DNA from: Chalara sp. BL73
Lineage: Eukaryota > Ascomycota > Leotiomycetes > Helotiales
Reading direction: 5' to 3'
Assembly: GCA_918026815.1 (NCBI GenBank)
Contig: CAKJVC010000008.1
Span: 372,001 to 436,000, forward strand
Length of the DNA stretch: 64,000 bases
The position numbers and the translations under genes were made by a program. Below the pieces are notes generated by a model. The model was not told where the DNA came from. It did no database searches and worked only from the letters and a program-made list of their open reading frames with translations. Each line of letters opens with the position of its first letter. Position 1 is the first letter of the stretch. Below, piece after piece: positions 1 to 11,608 of this stretch.

Positions 1-932
1 GTAGCTTACCAGGTAAGCTAGCATGTTGATTTGTGAAATGGATTTGTTTACTTGGTTACTTATACTGGAGAAATCAAGGAAAACAAAATGTGAACGATAA
101 GGCTGGCAGATAGGAGATTGGCAACCTCAGGGGCACTTTCCAAATTCTAGTCTAATCTCGACGCTATATAACAGCTCACTCATCTTTCTGATAAGACCCT
201 TCGGCCTCCTTCTCTAACTTCTCAACATGTTTCTCCATCTTCCTGAACGGCCAGCTGAATGTGGGATAAAGAATAGGTCTCAAATCAAACCTATTATCGT
301 CGCACCTATAATTCTCCGAGTGCAAAGCCGGCGTTAACACCACTTGCTTGTGGTGGTTGATAGAGTAGTAGTAAAAGAAATGCCTCACTTTTTCGTAGAT
401 CTGTTGTGGCGTGTATCGGTCGGCCCAAACGGAAGTTTTCAAGAGATTTTCATACATAGCCCAAGGCCCTCGTTTCTCGATTTTCCGCATCCTGCCCATT
501 ACATCCAGGTCTGCGTATGTCACGCCCATTTGGTCTTCGTCGGACCGAACGTAGGAGGATGTTATAGGCCCACGGGGGCTCAAAGTCAATATTTTCATCT
601 GAATAAAGCTTGACACCCTGATATACGTAAGAAGGGAATTATAACTCACTCTATTTCGGCAGTAGGAGTTGCTTCACAGAGAGCATCTAAAATCGGCAAT
701 TCGAAGGCGTCTGGCGACCATCTCACAAATGCTACTAGATCATCCTTGTCGATGCCACCAATTGGATTAATATCAGCTAGAGTTATCATACTTGGAGTAA
801 TAACCTAAATGGCATCAGTTTGTTCTCATATATATCCCTTGAAGGCGGCCCTCCAAGACTTACCTCTGAGCTGTTCAGATAAGTTTCCCGACCCCAAAAC
901 CAGCAAGGACCCTGGGTTCGGTCGTTTGCGTA

Positions 933-1074
933 CTACAACAGTTAGCACTGTAGAAACTTGAAATGGGGCAGAAAGCTCCAGAGCTGAGGCTGCCTCAATA
1001 GCCCAAACACCAAGACAAGCGAGTCTCTGGGCCCACTTAATCAAAGCTGACTTATTTGAATGAAAATTACATAC
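933..1074 (-). repeat. Intron of the NAD+ synthetase relic, repeat-like copy A
   Basis: This 142-nt intron runs from GTATGT to CTAAC...GTAG on the minus strand. It shares ordered blocks with the intron at 1767-1918: CAAATAAGTCA near the donor, a CTTGTCTTG-type block, GCTCTGGAGCT, TCTGC and a GCTAAC branch point. Both introns are about twice the usual length here. The resemblance suggests they descend from one sequence copied into two sites, as in introner-like elements. The alignment was by eye only. Confidence 0.55.
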
Positions 1075-1766
1075 TGAGAGGCAAGAGTTGGGCGAACATG
1101 TACGTCAAAACCATTCATGATCTAGCCTGAATATTCTGAAGAGCAAGATTTTCAGCGCTTGTTCCGTCGTGCACTGTGAATCTAAGCGTAAAACTGGTTG
1201 CAAGTGTGAAGACTCTAGTGATGGCACCGACTACTGAGTCCATATTTATAGTTCCGATGTAGCACGTGTGAAATAATCGGCTTGATATCCCTTATGGAGT
1301 GGCTGGAAACCATGTCGAGACTTGTGGCTCTGCCACTAATCTTCGAAGGTCTTTTATGACCTGTTCATTGTTTTCCTTCGTAATGGCAGAGTGTAAAATT
1401 CGGCACATGGAGAAGACTATCAGAGCGGTTGAGCATGAATCTAGACCACCCGAGAGTGGAAGAAAGAACCTGGAAACATTAACAGAAGACAATCATGGTT
1501 GGAGGTCTTACCCAGCTATTTCTGTGGAAGAACCGCCTCCACAGCGTCGCAAGTAATCCCACAGGAAGGCTCCGGTGCTTAAGGAAATCTCCTCACTCGG
1601 AATATGGTAATTAACCTCCTCCAATGGCTGAGTAAGCTTGGTCTTCGAGTGTATACCAGCTCCAAGCAAGATTGGCACCTCAATCCTCTGGTATGGTGGA
1701 GCATAGCTCCCTTGAAGACTTCGTGATATAGAGGTGCGGAAACTCCTGACTTCCTCCAAATCAACA

Positions 1767-1918
1767 CTTTAGCGAGTTAGCAAATCAAACGCAGGAGCTC
1801 CAGAGCTCGCAGCTTTCTTAAGAGCCAAAGCAGCAAAAAAATGCAGGCTCTCGGCTCAAGACAGCTCACGAGCTTCCTTGGCTAAACGTGACTTATTTGT
1901 ATGGAAAATGGATCATAC
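1767..1918 (-). repeat. Intron of the NAD+ synthetase relic, repeat-like copy B
   Basis: This 152-nt intron (GTATGA donor, GCTAACTCGCTAAAG end) contains ACAAATAAGTCA, GCTGTCTTGAG, GGCTCTTAAGA and AGCTCTGGAGCTCCTG. The first and last blocks match copy A. GGCTCTTAAGA and GAGCTCCTG match copy C at 2506-2680. It therefore links the three introns as relatives. Confidence 0.55.
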
Positions 1919-2505
1919 GTGCATGCGACGACCTCGACATCATTGAGTGAGAACTGCTTCCCCATCACTATTGCTCTTCCATTCATGAGGATGCCACAGG
2001 ATCCATCAAAATATAGCCTTCCATCTCCATCCATGCCTCGTTGATTCGCGTACACTTTTCTCGATGTTAGCACTTGTTCTTGTGGTTCCTGCACCAGAGA
2101 CCTGGGGCTTCAGGAGCCTGTTTTAGGAGCTTAAATCGCAAACTAAAGAAGTCGTCTCAGCTCTAAATACAGTTTCTGAGCTCTGGGTAAGGGAGATGTA
2201 ATTTCCTGAGCGGAACTAACTTACTGTAGATACCGCCTGCACGTGTACAGTGCATGATGAGGTCGATGCGCTGTCGTAACTTGCGAAGCTCATAGTGGCT
2301 TCCGCTTGAATTCGTAATTAAGTCCCATATGAATACCAGGTTGTTTGGCGTAAAGAGCTCTTCACATGTTTCTGCGCCTACGCATGTATCATAGGTGCTC
2401 AGAACTGCATCCCCGAATGACACAGTCTTTTGTCCTGTGATTTCGCCTCCTATACGCTCAAGGTAGTAGTCCTCTACATACCGCGCCTTTGTCCATGGGG
2501 TGAAC

Positions 2506-2680
2506 CTAGCTCAATGAATTAACACCTCGATACTGCTGTTGCATGAAAGAGTCAGGAGCTCAAAAACTTTTCTGTCTTAAGAGCCGAGACATAAAGATAA
2601 AAAGTGCTCTTGCTCCCAGACAACTTGCGAGATTCGCGCCTGTTATACAAGACGGCAGTTCTAAAGCAAATAAAACTTAC
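2506..2680 (-). repeat. Intron of the NAD+ synthetase relic, repeat-like copy C
   Basis: This 175-nt intron splits the RESR-W-FTPW segment. It shares a CTCGCAAGTTGTCT-like block, GGCTCTTAAGA and GAGCTCCTG, in that order, with copy B. The resemblance is weaker than between A and B. Other introns of the same relic (2055-2224 and those near 2730-2890 and 3015-3155) are also long and carry AGCTC/CTCTTGA words, but I could not align them convincingly. Confidence 0.4.
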
Positions 2681-3575
2681 CATCGGCTTTCTCTATAATT
2701 CCCATCATCAGCTAGGAACTGTGTAACGGAGGCTCGGAATTAGCTTGCTCATTTACTCATGTTTCAAGAGTCGGATCGCATTCCAGGAGTAACTTGCTCT
2801 CAAGATATGCGTGTGCTGCTTAAAAGTATATTGAGAGCAAAGAACTCATAAACTTTCAGGACAGAAGGATGTGCTTCAAGAGCTGAACTTACCAGTTTTG
2901 GTCTGATCAGAAGGACTTTGCGGTTCAGCACGATGATCCGACAGTTGTACTTCACATTACTGTGTCTGACTGGGGCACCAAGGTCTAGAAGGATATCTTG
3001 ACATTCGGGCTGTCAAAATTTCGGAGTTAGCTTGCAAGTTTCTTTAAAGTTACTTCAGAAACATGCTGTGATGAGTACATGCATATCCTCAAGGCCAAAG
3101 CTTGTACAAATCTTAAACTAAAAGTTCTGCTCCAATAGGCTAATACTTACATGGTCGGTGATATGAGCTAACATCTCTCAAAGAATGAAGATATGTATCA
3201 CCCTCCAGAAAATGGTCCTGGCAGCTGGAACTGGTGGTTTCGAGCTCTGGACCGACACGTAGATTGGTTCCAGCAGCTATATGGCAAGCCCCAGAGTCAG
3301 CCCAGCCACTACAGTCATGATCGAGAGTAAAAGCACTGCTCCAGCGCTCATGACACCTTTGAGAGCAGGAAATACTCTGCAGGATATTGACCTACCTTTT
3401 GCCTGCCGAATAGACTCAATGATACGATCACGATCACCCTATGCACATCATCATCAGAAATGCATTTCCTTCCAGCGAGTAACACAGAAGACTCCGCACC
3501 TCGAAATCGAGCGCCCATTGATTAAGTGAGCTGGACAAAGGCTAGCCGCGTCTCCGACAAAACCAAGCAATATTA

Positions 3576-4769
3576 TCCCATACGATCAAAGAACTGAAAG
3601 CAAGCTCCAGCTACCATAAAGCCCAGGGCGCACAAGCCCATGCTTGAGATATATATCTAGAACCTTGGCATGTTGAGTTTGCTCGCATGGATAATCATCG
3701 AAGCTAGCAGTTCCGTGCCGTGGGGGACGGAGAAGAAGAAAAATCTCATGCTGGCTATTGGTTTGGCGTGCCGACAGAGCAGCATGCATTTCTAACCGGG
3801 CTTGCCTCAAACCTGGGAGGCACGCACTAGACTTTACGGTATAACATGGCGTGCGATATGATGATTGGGAGTTGGAAGCGATAGGTGAATGGAGAATTCG
3901 GGAAGATGGTTAAATACGTGGCTTACCATTTTGCAAGCGTGACGTAAGGTGCCATTTTGCAGAGCTTTAACTACCTCTGAATATGTATCGGTACTTTTAT
4001 ATTTCTGTCATTGTGTCGTACATAGATAGTAGTATAGTTGGGGATGTGGCCTGGGCAGAAACTCATGGGAGGACATTTTGCGTCATGATTGGAAGCGATG
4101 TTGGAGCTAAGCTGAAATAGGGAGTGACTAAATGCCAAATGAGTCACGTGAAGAGCCACAAGCACTTAAGAAGTCTCTTGGAAAACCCGCTCTCAACCGT
4201 AGGCATATGTAAAAGAAGATTGACTCGTGGACTAGAGTATGCCAGTTGCTTGTTATTAAGTTTACAGTTGTTAATCTGATATTGCCTTACCGATAAGTAC
4301 TTAGTTCAAAACTTTCGGGGCTTGCTGGCCATTGATATTCAACTTCCAGAAGAAGAAAATAAATAACATTCCCTTGGTACGCTTCTAAGTAAAAGCTTTA
4401 GTTTGTTCTAAATTGAACGATGACTACTTGAGAGTTTTCCTGGTTATGGCACAACTACACATCTCTAGCGATAAACTCGGCTAGATAAAAGGGTCCTCCA
4501 AGTTCGTCTTGATCAAACACAAGTCATTTAAATACATGTGATTGTCTTGATTCAACATCTGTGTTGCTGGTTATGCAATATGACCCAAAGTAACACGATC
4601 CTTCCTTGTTTTCAGGTAGTGAGGGGTGAGAGGGCGATGTCGTAGTGCAAATGGCAGGCTCGGCTGACGTGCCAGTCCATCCTGAGCTTATAGAGAGAAA
4701 GACATTTCTGCTAGAAAGAGTATCATGCCCGTCTCCTCACTTGGCTGACGTGTTCAAGTAGTAGATTCC
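3576..4769. other. Gene-free stretch
   Basis: I see no open frame with protein-like composition, no repeat array and no recognisable RNA. It presumably contains the lost promoter of the NAD+ synthetase relic. Confidence 0.5.
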
Positions 4770-5430
4770 TCAATCTGGATGAATGCATAGATGGTGGCTG
4801 CGCACTCGGCTTCCTTTTGCCATTCTCAACAATTGCTCTATAGTCTCTGATATTGGTGGCGATTTCTGGTAGCGATGGTTCGGCCCGTGTTTCTTTTTGA
4901 CATTGCAGGGAACCTGTTTTGGGATTGACGATGAAATACTGTTGTTACTTGATTGATCAGAGTCCTTTGGAGACAGGGCCTGCTTGGGGTAGGTTGCCTC
5001 AAGAGCTCCCTTGAGGATATATTGCTTATCTATATATCCCAAAAGATGAGTGTGGTTAGGGAGGTATAGTTGCCCGAAAGCAGGCCTCTATTAGCGAAGC
5101 CAGAGGCATCGCTGTCACGAGGGCGGCTGCAGTCCTTTGCGTGGCCTTCTAGGCTCTTCGGATTGCAGAATCTCGGCATGGGCTTGCCCTATCTCTAGCA
5201 TATATGCATATTGAGCTTTGCCATAACGGACCTTGGTCCGGTAACAAAACCGCCCTAAAATCCTTTTGTGATTTCTTCTTTTTGGGGAGGAGTTGCATGT
5301 CCCGCCTCAATCGAATCCCTGAGTGCTGGCCTGGCGCTTTCCAACATGGTGATCCATGACTCGTTTATGTTGACTGATCTCTTTTCAGCGAAATAATGGA
5401 CCCAAAGGCCGCATTCTGCCACCAAAATGT
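4770..5430 (-). pseudogene. Possible relic of an unidentified coding gene
   Basis: Three minus-strand segments in different frames look protein-like but are separated by stops and frame changes. One is open from about 5428 to 5255 (includes LVAECGLWVHYFAEKRS). A second lies at about 5246-5117 (includes KVRYGKAQYAYMLEIGQAHA). The third is at 5042-4770. No splice sites join them cleanly. I do not recognise the family. It could be a degraded gene or transposon fragment, or simply chance. Confidence 0.2.
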
Positions 5431-7431
5431 TTGCTGATAATATGCCGCGTAGTCTGTGATATAATATAACCTCTTCTACGCAAAAGACATCAGCTGAACA
5501 TTATGCTAATATAGTCTTACAAGCCACATACCGTATAATTTGTAAGTTGGGAAGACACCGTTTGTGGGCGAATGCTATAACCCTTACCCCCCTGAGCTAT
5601 AGCTATGGCTATATCAAATGGACGAACAGACCATCGTTCATGAGTAGTGAAGTTTATTATTCTTTGGGGACTGGGGTGTACCGGACCAGCCCGCCGAACA
5701 AAAGTAAACACACATTGACTGGGGTTCATAGTTTGGTAAAGTCAATTCGCCCCGGGTCCTTGCCCTACAGTAACGTCGTATCCAGGGATATCTATAGCAT
5801 TAAACAATGTCAATGCCAAAGCGCGTACAACAGCATCTCTTAAAACTTCCCCTCAATGCTCGCCACCCAAGACTCTTCCCTCTGTACACGGCTCCTCAAC
5901 CGCATGGTCCCAGGCCCATTGCATTTCTTTAAACGATCATGACAGCATGCTGTACTGCACGGACGAGGGAAACATGCATCCGAACCTATCATTACGCTCC
6001 CCATGTTTGCAAACGGCTGGATAGGGGAGCTGTATGTGCGATGTTATACCTCTGCATCAGCTTGGATCGTCTTGGGGATGCTGCGCTGCTCTCGCCTGTC
6101 TGCAGCGAATATGTTGATGCGATGGTACGCTGCAGGGCCGTCTGCAATCTTTTCTTGTCTACTGCCTCAAAACCACACGGACAAAGTCCCGGGGGACTTC
6201 GAACAGCGGCCCATCGCGTCTCGCTTTAACTGGCGTCGCATAAGAATGCATAATGGTGGCTTGAAAAAGCTGATCTTGCATGCTGCTGTACGTCTTCTGT
6301 AGTTTGGGGCGTTTTTTTGCTTTTGTTTTGTGACGTTGCAGTATTGTGATCCTTATCGGCTTGACATTCTTATCGGCATAGATAGTGGTGATGAACGAAA
6401 GTTGCCGGTTGTTTGTCGGTAGACATCAGAAGAAGTCTCGAGTCATGGCTCGGATCTCTGTTTGCGGCCCGTTTTGTTTAGGAACGCGTATGATCAGCTT
6501 GCTGCCGAAAATGATTTGCTATAGTTAGGGTGCAGAACAGGTGATGGTCGGTGGGTAGCTAAGCTGTTAAGGGAGGGTCGCAGTTCGGATCGGGAACCCC
6601 TACATGACGATCATATCAAAACAAGGGCATAAAACACCTACGCTAACGGTGGGGAAAATTCAGTCAAAAATCACTCGTCCAGGCGCAATGCCAGACTAGG
6701 GACGACCTCCATATAGGCTCATACAGTACTGTACAGTAATCGAGGTGCGAAGCGAACTGTCACGCCCCAATCTCAAGAATGGGAAATGGGGGCTAAGCGA
6801 GTGGATTTCGATCAAGTATTATGAAGGTTTGACTTATACAGTATAGAAAATATGCAGCCTGCTATCGCACGTCAGCATTTTTGATTAAAGCCGTGTTTGC
6901 ATCACGAACCAAATTGGATGCTCAGCACGTAATTTTCGAAAATCTTGATGTTGGATGGCAAATTATGCAATAGATGATGTTTTATATGATCTGGTTCATG
7001 TCTGCTGAGATAGTGCAAATGGGAAGATAATGCTAAAATGAACCCATGCTCGATATCCTAACGCCTCCCTCCTCCCAGTTGTGCTCCAGAATCAGAATTG
7101 CGCTTATGAGTCTCTGTCACTCATCATTACTTTTCCCGTATCCAACCCATTCTAGCCCCTTCGCCTCTTCCAAATCCCTAGCTCATGAATCCCATGAGAT
7201 CCAGCTCGATTCTGTGTGAAAGGAGCCTCGATAGAAAGCTTTGACCGTAAATTCGTAAGAATCTAAATGAATGTGAAGACATATATGCTCCTGCCGTTGA
7301 CGCCTGGCTGTGAAATGCACGACGGACGCTTTGTGGTAACCATCAAAGCCAAATGAAGTAAGAGTGACCTCAACTCGCGTTCGTTTCCTCAGAAATAGCC
7401 TTGCAATGAATAGTGCCTTATAAGCGGTGTT
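5431..7431. other. Gene-free stretch
   Basis: Only short overlapping open frames in conflicting directions occur here, with no family resemblance. A small inverted motif (TACAGTACTGTACAGTA) lies near 6722. Nothing else stands out. Confidence 0.5.
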
Positions 7432-7593
7432 TCAGCCACAAATTGGGCACTTCCCAGCCACGAGTATGTATCGTTCGTGGGGGCTTCTTGCGCAGCGATG
7501 TTCTTTCCGTCCGTCCATAGACGTTTGGAAGAAATGTGCTCCTGGATCTCGACACGACTCATAGATATAATAGTTTTTAGCATACTCGCACAT
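7432..7593 (-). CDS. Tiny Cys-rich protein, 53 aa
   Basis: The frame begins MCEYAKNYYIYESC and ends CPICG. It carries five cysteines, including a terminal CPxC pair, and a central PHERYI. Compact proteins starting MC.., with a Tyr-rich stretch and a terminal CxxC, recur in filamentous ascomycetes as uncharacterised small proteins; this comparison is from memory of the general pattern. There is no signal peptide. The open frame extends upstream to 7740, and a GTAAGA...TTCTCAG pair near 7660-7690 could be a 5' intron, so a longer N-terminus is possible. Function unknown. Confidence 0.45.
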   Translation of the reverse strand: MCEYAKNYYIYESCRDPGAHFFQTSMDGRKEHRCARSPHERYILVAGKCPICG

Positions 7594-8641
7594 TTTTGAG
7601 TCGGGAGATCCTTCTCGAGACTGAGTTGAATTAGCATCATAGGAAGTTGGGTGTAAATTGTAATCTGAGAAAAAGAATTGCATCTTACCCCCACAGAGTA
7701 AATGCTTGAGATGAATGAGCCTGAGCTTCTGAAGAAGCAAGAGATGGGCAAGAAGTGAAGTTAATGTTTAGGTATACACGGGGTGGAACATGCCTCGCAT
7801 ATATAATTGAGAGCTAAGGAGGAAGAGGGCTAGAGCAATAGCTCCGACAGAAGGGAACAAGAAGCAGATATATAGAGCAGCGTGGAAAACGTACGAGATG
7901 TTTTCGGATGGGAACGACTGAGGTCTATAAGAACATGCGTCTCTGTGCTATGGCCGCCAAGCCCTTGTAGGAAGGAAAGGTTCATAGTGGTACTGAAGAC
8001 ATAGTGGGACCATTATTCGGGGATTCATGGTCAGAACTCAGAAACCAGACAAAGCAATGTCTGCGAAGGCGATCCCCACCAACCAAGTGGCGGATGCAAG
8101 TGACATCCGTTCCCGAACTTAGGATCCATGGTCAGTCAGAGCGATCCCAGCCCTTTTCCCGGGCCTCTACCGACATACGAAAGCCTCAAAAGTGGATATG
8201 GGACTAGATCTTGATGTTGGATGCTTACACAAAGTCTTGGGAAGGCCGTTCTGGCGGGGTTACTGTTGCTTTGTATGGAGACCTTGTCGGCAGAGGACAG
8301 TAGCTATGGGAGCATTGAGGCCCCCGACTCTGTGACTTAAAAGCTTGTAATATGAGGTCCAAGCAACCACTGTGTTACCTACTGAACTTACCTGCTACTA
8401 CGAGCGTTAGCGATACTTAGCCGGCGGCCGGTAGCCGAACGTAACTGAACTTTGTTCATGTAAGGCCAAAATTTGTATCACAAAACAACTTGTCTCTGGC
8501 CGCGCACGTGTGTGCGTACCCAAGTAGGGTTGCGAATGTGCATTTGGCAGCTGCACCTACCTGGCCCTGCAGCTAGGATGGTGCAGCCGGCCGAGGGGGA
8601 GGGGTGGAATACCCCTGATAGAGTTTTTATATCAAAAAGAT

Positions 8642-8674
8642 ACTGGGACTGGAACTGGGACTGGGACTGGGACT
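8642..8674. repeat. Hexanucleotide tandem repeat (CTGGGA)n
   Basis: About five imperfect copies of a CTGGGA unit, one reading CTGGAA. A simple microsatellite-like tract with no coding support. Confidence 0.8.
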
Positions 8675-9072
8675 GTGCTGTGTAGTGGGGAACCTGAACC
8701 CAATGTGGTGAATGCAGTCAGGCAGGCAGGGAGGAAGGGAACGAGAGCAAGATTCCCAGCAAAACCTGTCGCTTGGACCTTTCACCACCATGATAAGATC
8801 CTCATCGGATACATGCGCAACAGGGGAGGGGGTTGAAAGAAATGGTTGTCGCACAAATCGTGACAAAATGCCTTTCCAGCGAGTTAAGGTTTGATCCCAA
8901 CTTTCTTGCGGGAGGGGGGTTTGGGTTCCAGCAATTATTGTCGGAAAACCGTGAGAGGTCAATGGTAGTGACTAGAGGAGAAACATGAATGAACGATGAA
9001 GCAAGGTCCAGGCAAAACCCCCTACCAAGACAGCCATAACCACCACAAACAAGAATCGCCATTAACATCAGC

Positions 9073-9138
9073 ATAATCAGAGCCAGCATCAGAGCCAGCA
9101 TCAGAGCCAGCATCGGAACCAGCATCAGAATCAGAACC
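9073..9138. repeat. 12-bp tandem repeat (ATCAGAGCCAGC)n
   Basis: About three exact and two degenerate copies of a 12-bp unit. The reverse strand reads as an artificial Leu/Met/Ala-rich hydrophobic frame, which explains the spurious open frame here. Confidence 0.8.
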
Positions 9139-10962
9139 ACGATGTAAATTAAAACCTGGGTGATTTCCATGATTGATATCCGCGCAGTGAAACAAAAGCC
9201 GTAATGTACCGGATTAGTTGGTCTTGTACTGTCGTGGTGAGGCATCAGCATGAAGGAGGTGACAAACCTAAAAAAAAAAAAAAACAAGCACAAATGAAAT
9301 GCGAATGTACGAAAGTGGAAACACTGCCCGAGCTAATAAGAAGGACGGCCGTTGTTGATGTTGATGCTGTGGTTTGTTGTAAAGTTAAGTAAATTTGGAT
9401 TTACAGCTCCCATGCCCGGCCCGGACAGGGCAACACAGCAGAATGATAATCCTCCCGTCAGGATTGGAGAGAAGCACAGTAGCGTACAGTTCCATCTATG
9501 TACGTGGACCAAAAAAAAAACCCCATGCTTGTGGGTGCTCAACAAATCCAAACCCACATGTCATCTGCTAATCAACCACCATTTAGCATTTGTGACGTGA
9601 TGAATGAAAATAATAATAGTAATAATAATATATGGTCCGTCGTAAACTCCCGACAGACACTTGTTCCTAGTCCCGTTTCCAGTAACATACGATTTCCGAG
9701 CTTATGGTCAAACAGAGCGGCTCACAACAAGGATACTACTTGAAGCTGATCATCGTAACACGATTCCTTTTCTGTTGTTAATTGGGGGGTTTTTCTTTTT
9801 CCCTTTATTTTTCATTTTTCAAATTTTTCATTAATTTTCGGACGCTTTTTCGGAGGATACTCCATCATTCCTATTTATAATTGCCAGCCCATTCTATGTT
9901 GAAGGACATATTTGAATCAAACACTCTTAAACATCCTATAGATCTGGTTACTCAGACAGAGGATCAGCCGAAACAAGATCACCATAATAATAATACCCTC
10001 TCTCATTTGAAATAAAAATCAAGTAAATTAGCTAAATCTCATTCCGAATCGTGACTGTTGACTCGTTCGTTTTTCCCCGGCCTAGACGCAGTAGAGCGAG
10101 GTCTGAGGTCAAAGTAAAATAATTAATAAACAAAAAAGAAGGATACTTTGTCGCCCATGGGAAGGGAGGTACGGGAGGGACCTTGATGGCCAAACTTTGA
10201 TTGCTTTTAAATCATTACTACTGTCCCTTAGCGGTTCCCGCCTAAAACTTTGGTCTGCTTACCATAGATACACTCTACTCTGAATTCGGTTTAATCAGAG
10301 CCGACAACGTTTGGGGTTGAAAATGTCGCTTGTACCGAAAACTCTATTTTGCTTTTGGTCTTTTCCCGCAAATCGCTCTTCTCAAGACCGAGGCAAAAAG
10401 TACTTAGACTTTTCTTCCGCCCCCCCACCACCACCACAGACCCAGGTCCTAAGAAGAGACAAGGCCATTTGCCTTGCTTCAAAACCTCCTGCTGAACCTC
10501 AAGAGGATAAGGGTCTCACCTGCCGGTCGTTAGGTCTAAGTGGGACAATCTTCCGGCACTCAGATGGGATTTGACAGAGATCCCATCAATCGGAACGAGT
10601 ACGATCGGAGTGAACGGTCACAGAACATAGCCCCTCCCCCCCGGCAAAGCGCTCGGGCTTGGAACTGTGACAGCCGGCGGGGCTTGGACTATTCAAGAGC
10701 CCTTGCTGGGTGATTTGAGTTTGTGTACACGAATTATGGGCTGACAGAAAAACCCTGGAAGCTATGGCCAGAACACGTGGGAGATAAACAGTCACACTCG
10801 CCGACAGGTACCTGAACATATCGCGTGTGGTCGTGATATCCTTTCAATTATTATGTATACCAAAAAACTTCACCCTCTGAATACAAAGTCCACGGATCTT
10901 CTCCCTCACCCAATTATACATATGTACAACCGCTATCCAAAACCGTTATCCAAGGATGCCCT

Positions 10963-11608
10963 TTATAGAATAGCCATTGCAAGCAATCCAAGACCAGCAG
11001 CACCAAAACCCGCTGCGTTCTGAGCACCAGCATTTGGTGTTGAACTGGTAGTGGCAGCGCTCGATGTTGTTGTTGTGGCATTGACCGAGGACGATGTACT
11101 TGATGGCGAGGATGTGATAGAGGCAGCGCCCTCAGTGCCCGTAGACGACGGTGCTGTGGTGGACGAGCCGGCCGTGGTCGAGGAACAGACGACGGCATCG
11201 GGCAGGTTGGTCTGTAAGGGGCGGGTTCCAGTCAATTCCAAGTTCTCATTTCTCCCAATCCTTTGCATCAAGAGGACTTACAACACCAGAGATGGCGCAA
11301 AAGCTCTTTGCGTAGTCCGTGGCAGACTGTTGATCAGCAGGGCTACAAGCGCTGGCTAGACAGCAGGCAATGTCGCTCAAGAACGTCGGAGAGCTGCAAA
11401 TGCCTAGCGCAAAAAGTTAGATTTGTAACAGAAGATATTGACCAAGAGAGACCACCCTACATTTTGCATCGACGTTTGAGCAGTCGCCAATGCTGCTTCC
11501 GCTGGTGAATTGAACCACACAGTTCTGCGCGCAAGAAGGGAGTGAGCCCTGGGCAGAGCAGAAGCCAGCCAGAGCGGCGACGGCGATGGCGAAGAAATTG
11601 GTCTTCAT
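10963..11608 (-). CDS. CFEM-domain GPI-anchored cell-surface protein
   Basis: Three exons (11608-11461, 11403-11282, 11211-10963) give 172 aa. Residues 1-19 form a signal peptide ending CSAQG. A CFEM domain follows, with LPSCAQNC, GDCSNVDAKC (the Asp position that binds haem in characterised CFEM proteins), CSS, an ACC pair, SAC and SFC; I count nine cysteines against the usual eight. A Ser/Thr-rich stalk with likely O-glycosylation comes next. The C-terminus is a short hydrophobic tail (GFGAAGLGLLAMAIL) after small residues, typical of a GPI attachment signal. CFEM proteins act at the wall or membrane in haem/iron uptake, adhesion or host interaction. Which of these applies cannot be told from sequence. 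Confidence 0.9.

Larger units (their letters stand above)
176..3575 (-). pseudogene. QNS1: Decayed glutamine-dependent NAD+ synthetase
   Basis: The intact enzyme makes NAD+ from deamido-NAD+, using ammonia released from glutamine by an N-terminal nitrilase-like domain. Minus-strand exons align along the whole family: [56 protein letters not shown] (glutaminase Cys), MYANQRGMDGDG, the synthetase P-loop PLSGGLDSC, ENLALQNIQAR, SLLVLGSGN, DINPIGGI, and a complete C-terminus with YYYSINHHK and DDNRFDLRP. It is broken in several places. An in-frame TAA stands at 1292-1294 where Gln (CAA) is expected. A TGA at 1115-1117 interrupts QAR-MVL. About 25 residues after FHTCYIGT are missing in frame (near 1245). 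Two bases are lost near 776-781 (NSS-ADINP). A frameshift or stop lies near 3185 in the LHSWEML segment. The N-terminal start is not clear, so the upper boundary is approximate. I see no other copy in the window. Confidence 0.85.
7594..10962. other. Gene-free, low-complexity rich stretch
   Basis: No supported gene in 3.4 kb. It contains two short tandem repeats (listed separately), A-runs near 9270 and 9510, AT-rich DNA around 9780-10150 with AATAAT tracts, and C-rich DNA near 10420. The long hydrophobic frame on the minus strand at 8802-9293 arises from a tandem repeat and is not accepted as a gene. Confidence 0.55.

Noticed and set aside
8802..9293. 163-codon minus-strand frame with a hydrophobic Leu/Met/Ala run
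   Set aside because: The hydrophobic part is the reverse complement of a 12-bp tandem repeat and the start is the poly-A tract; no family pattern.
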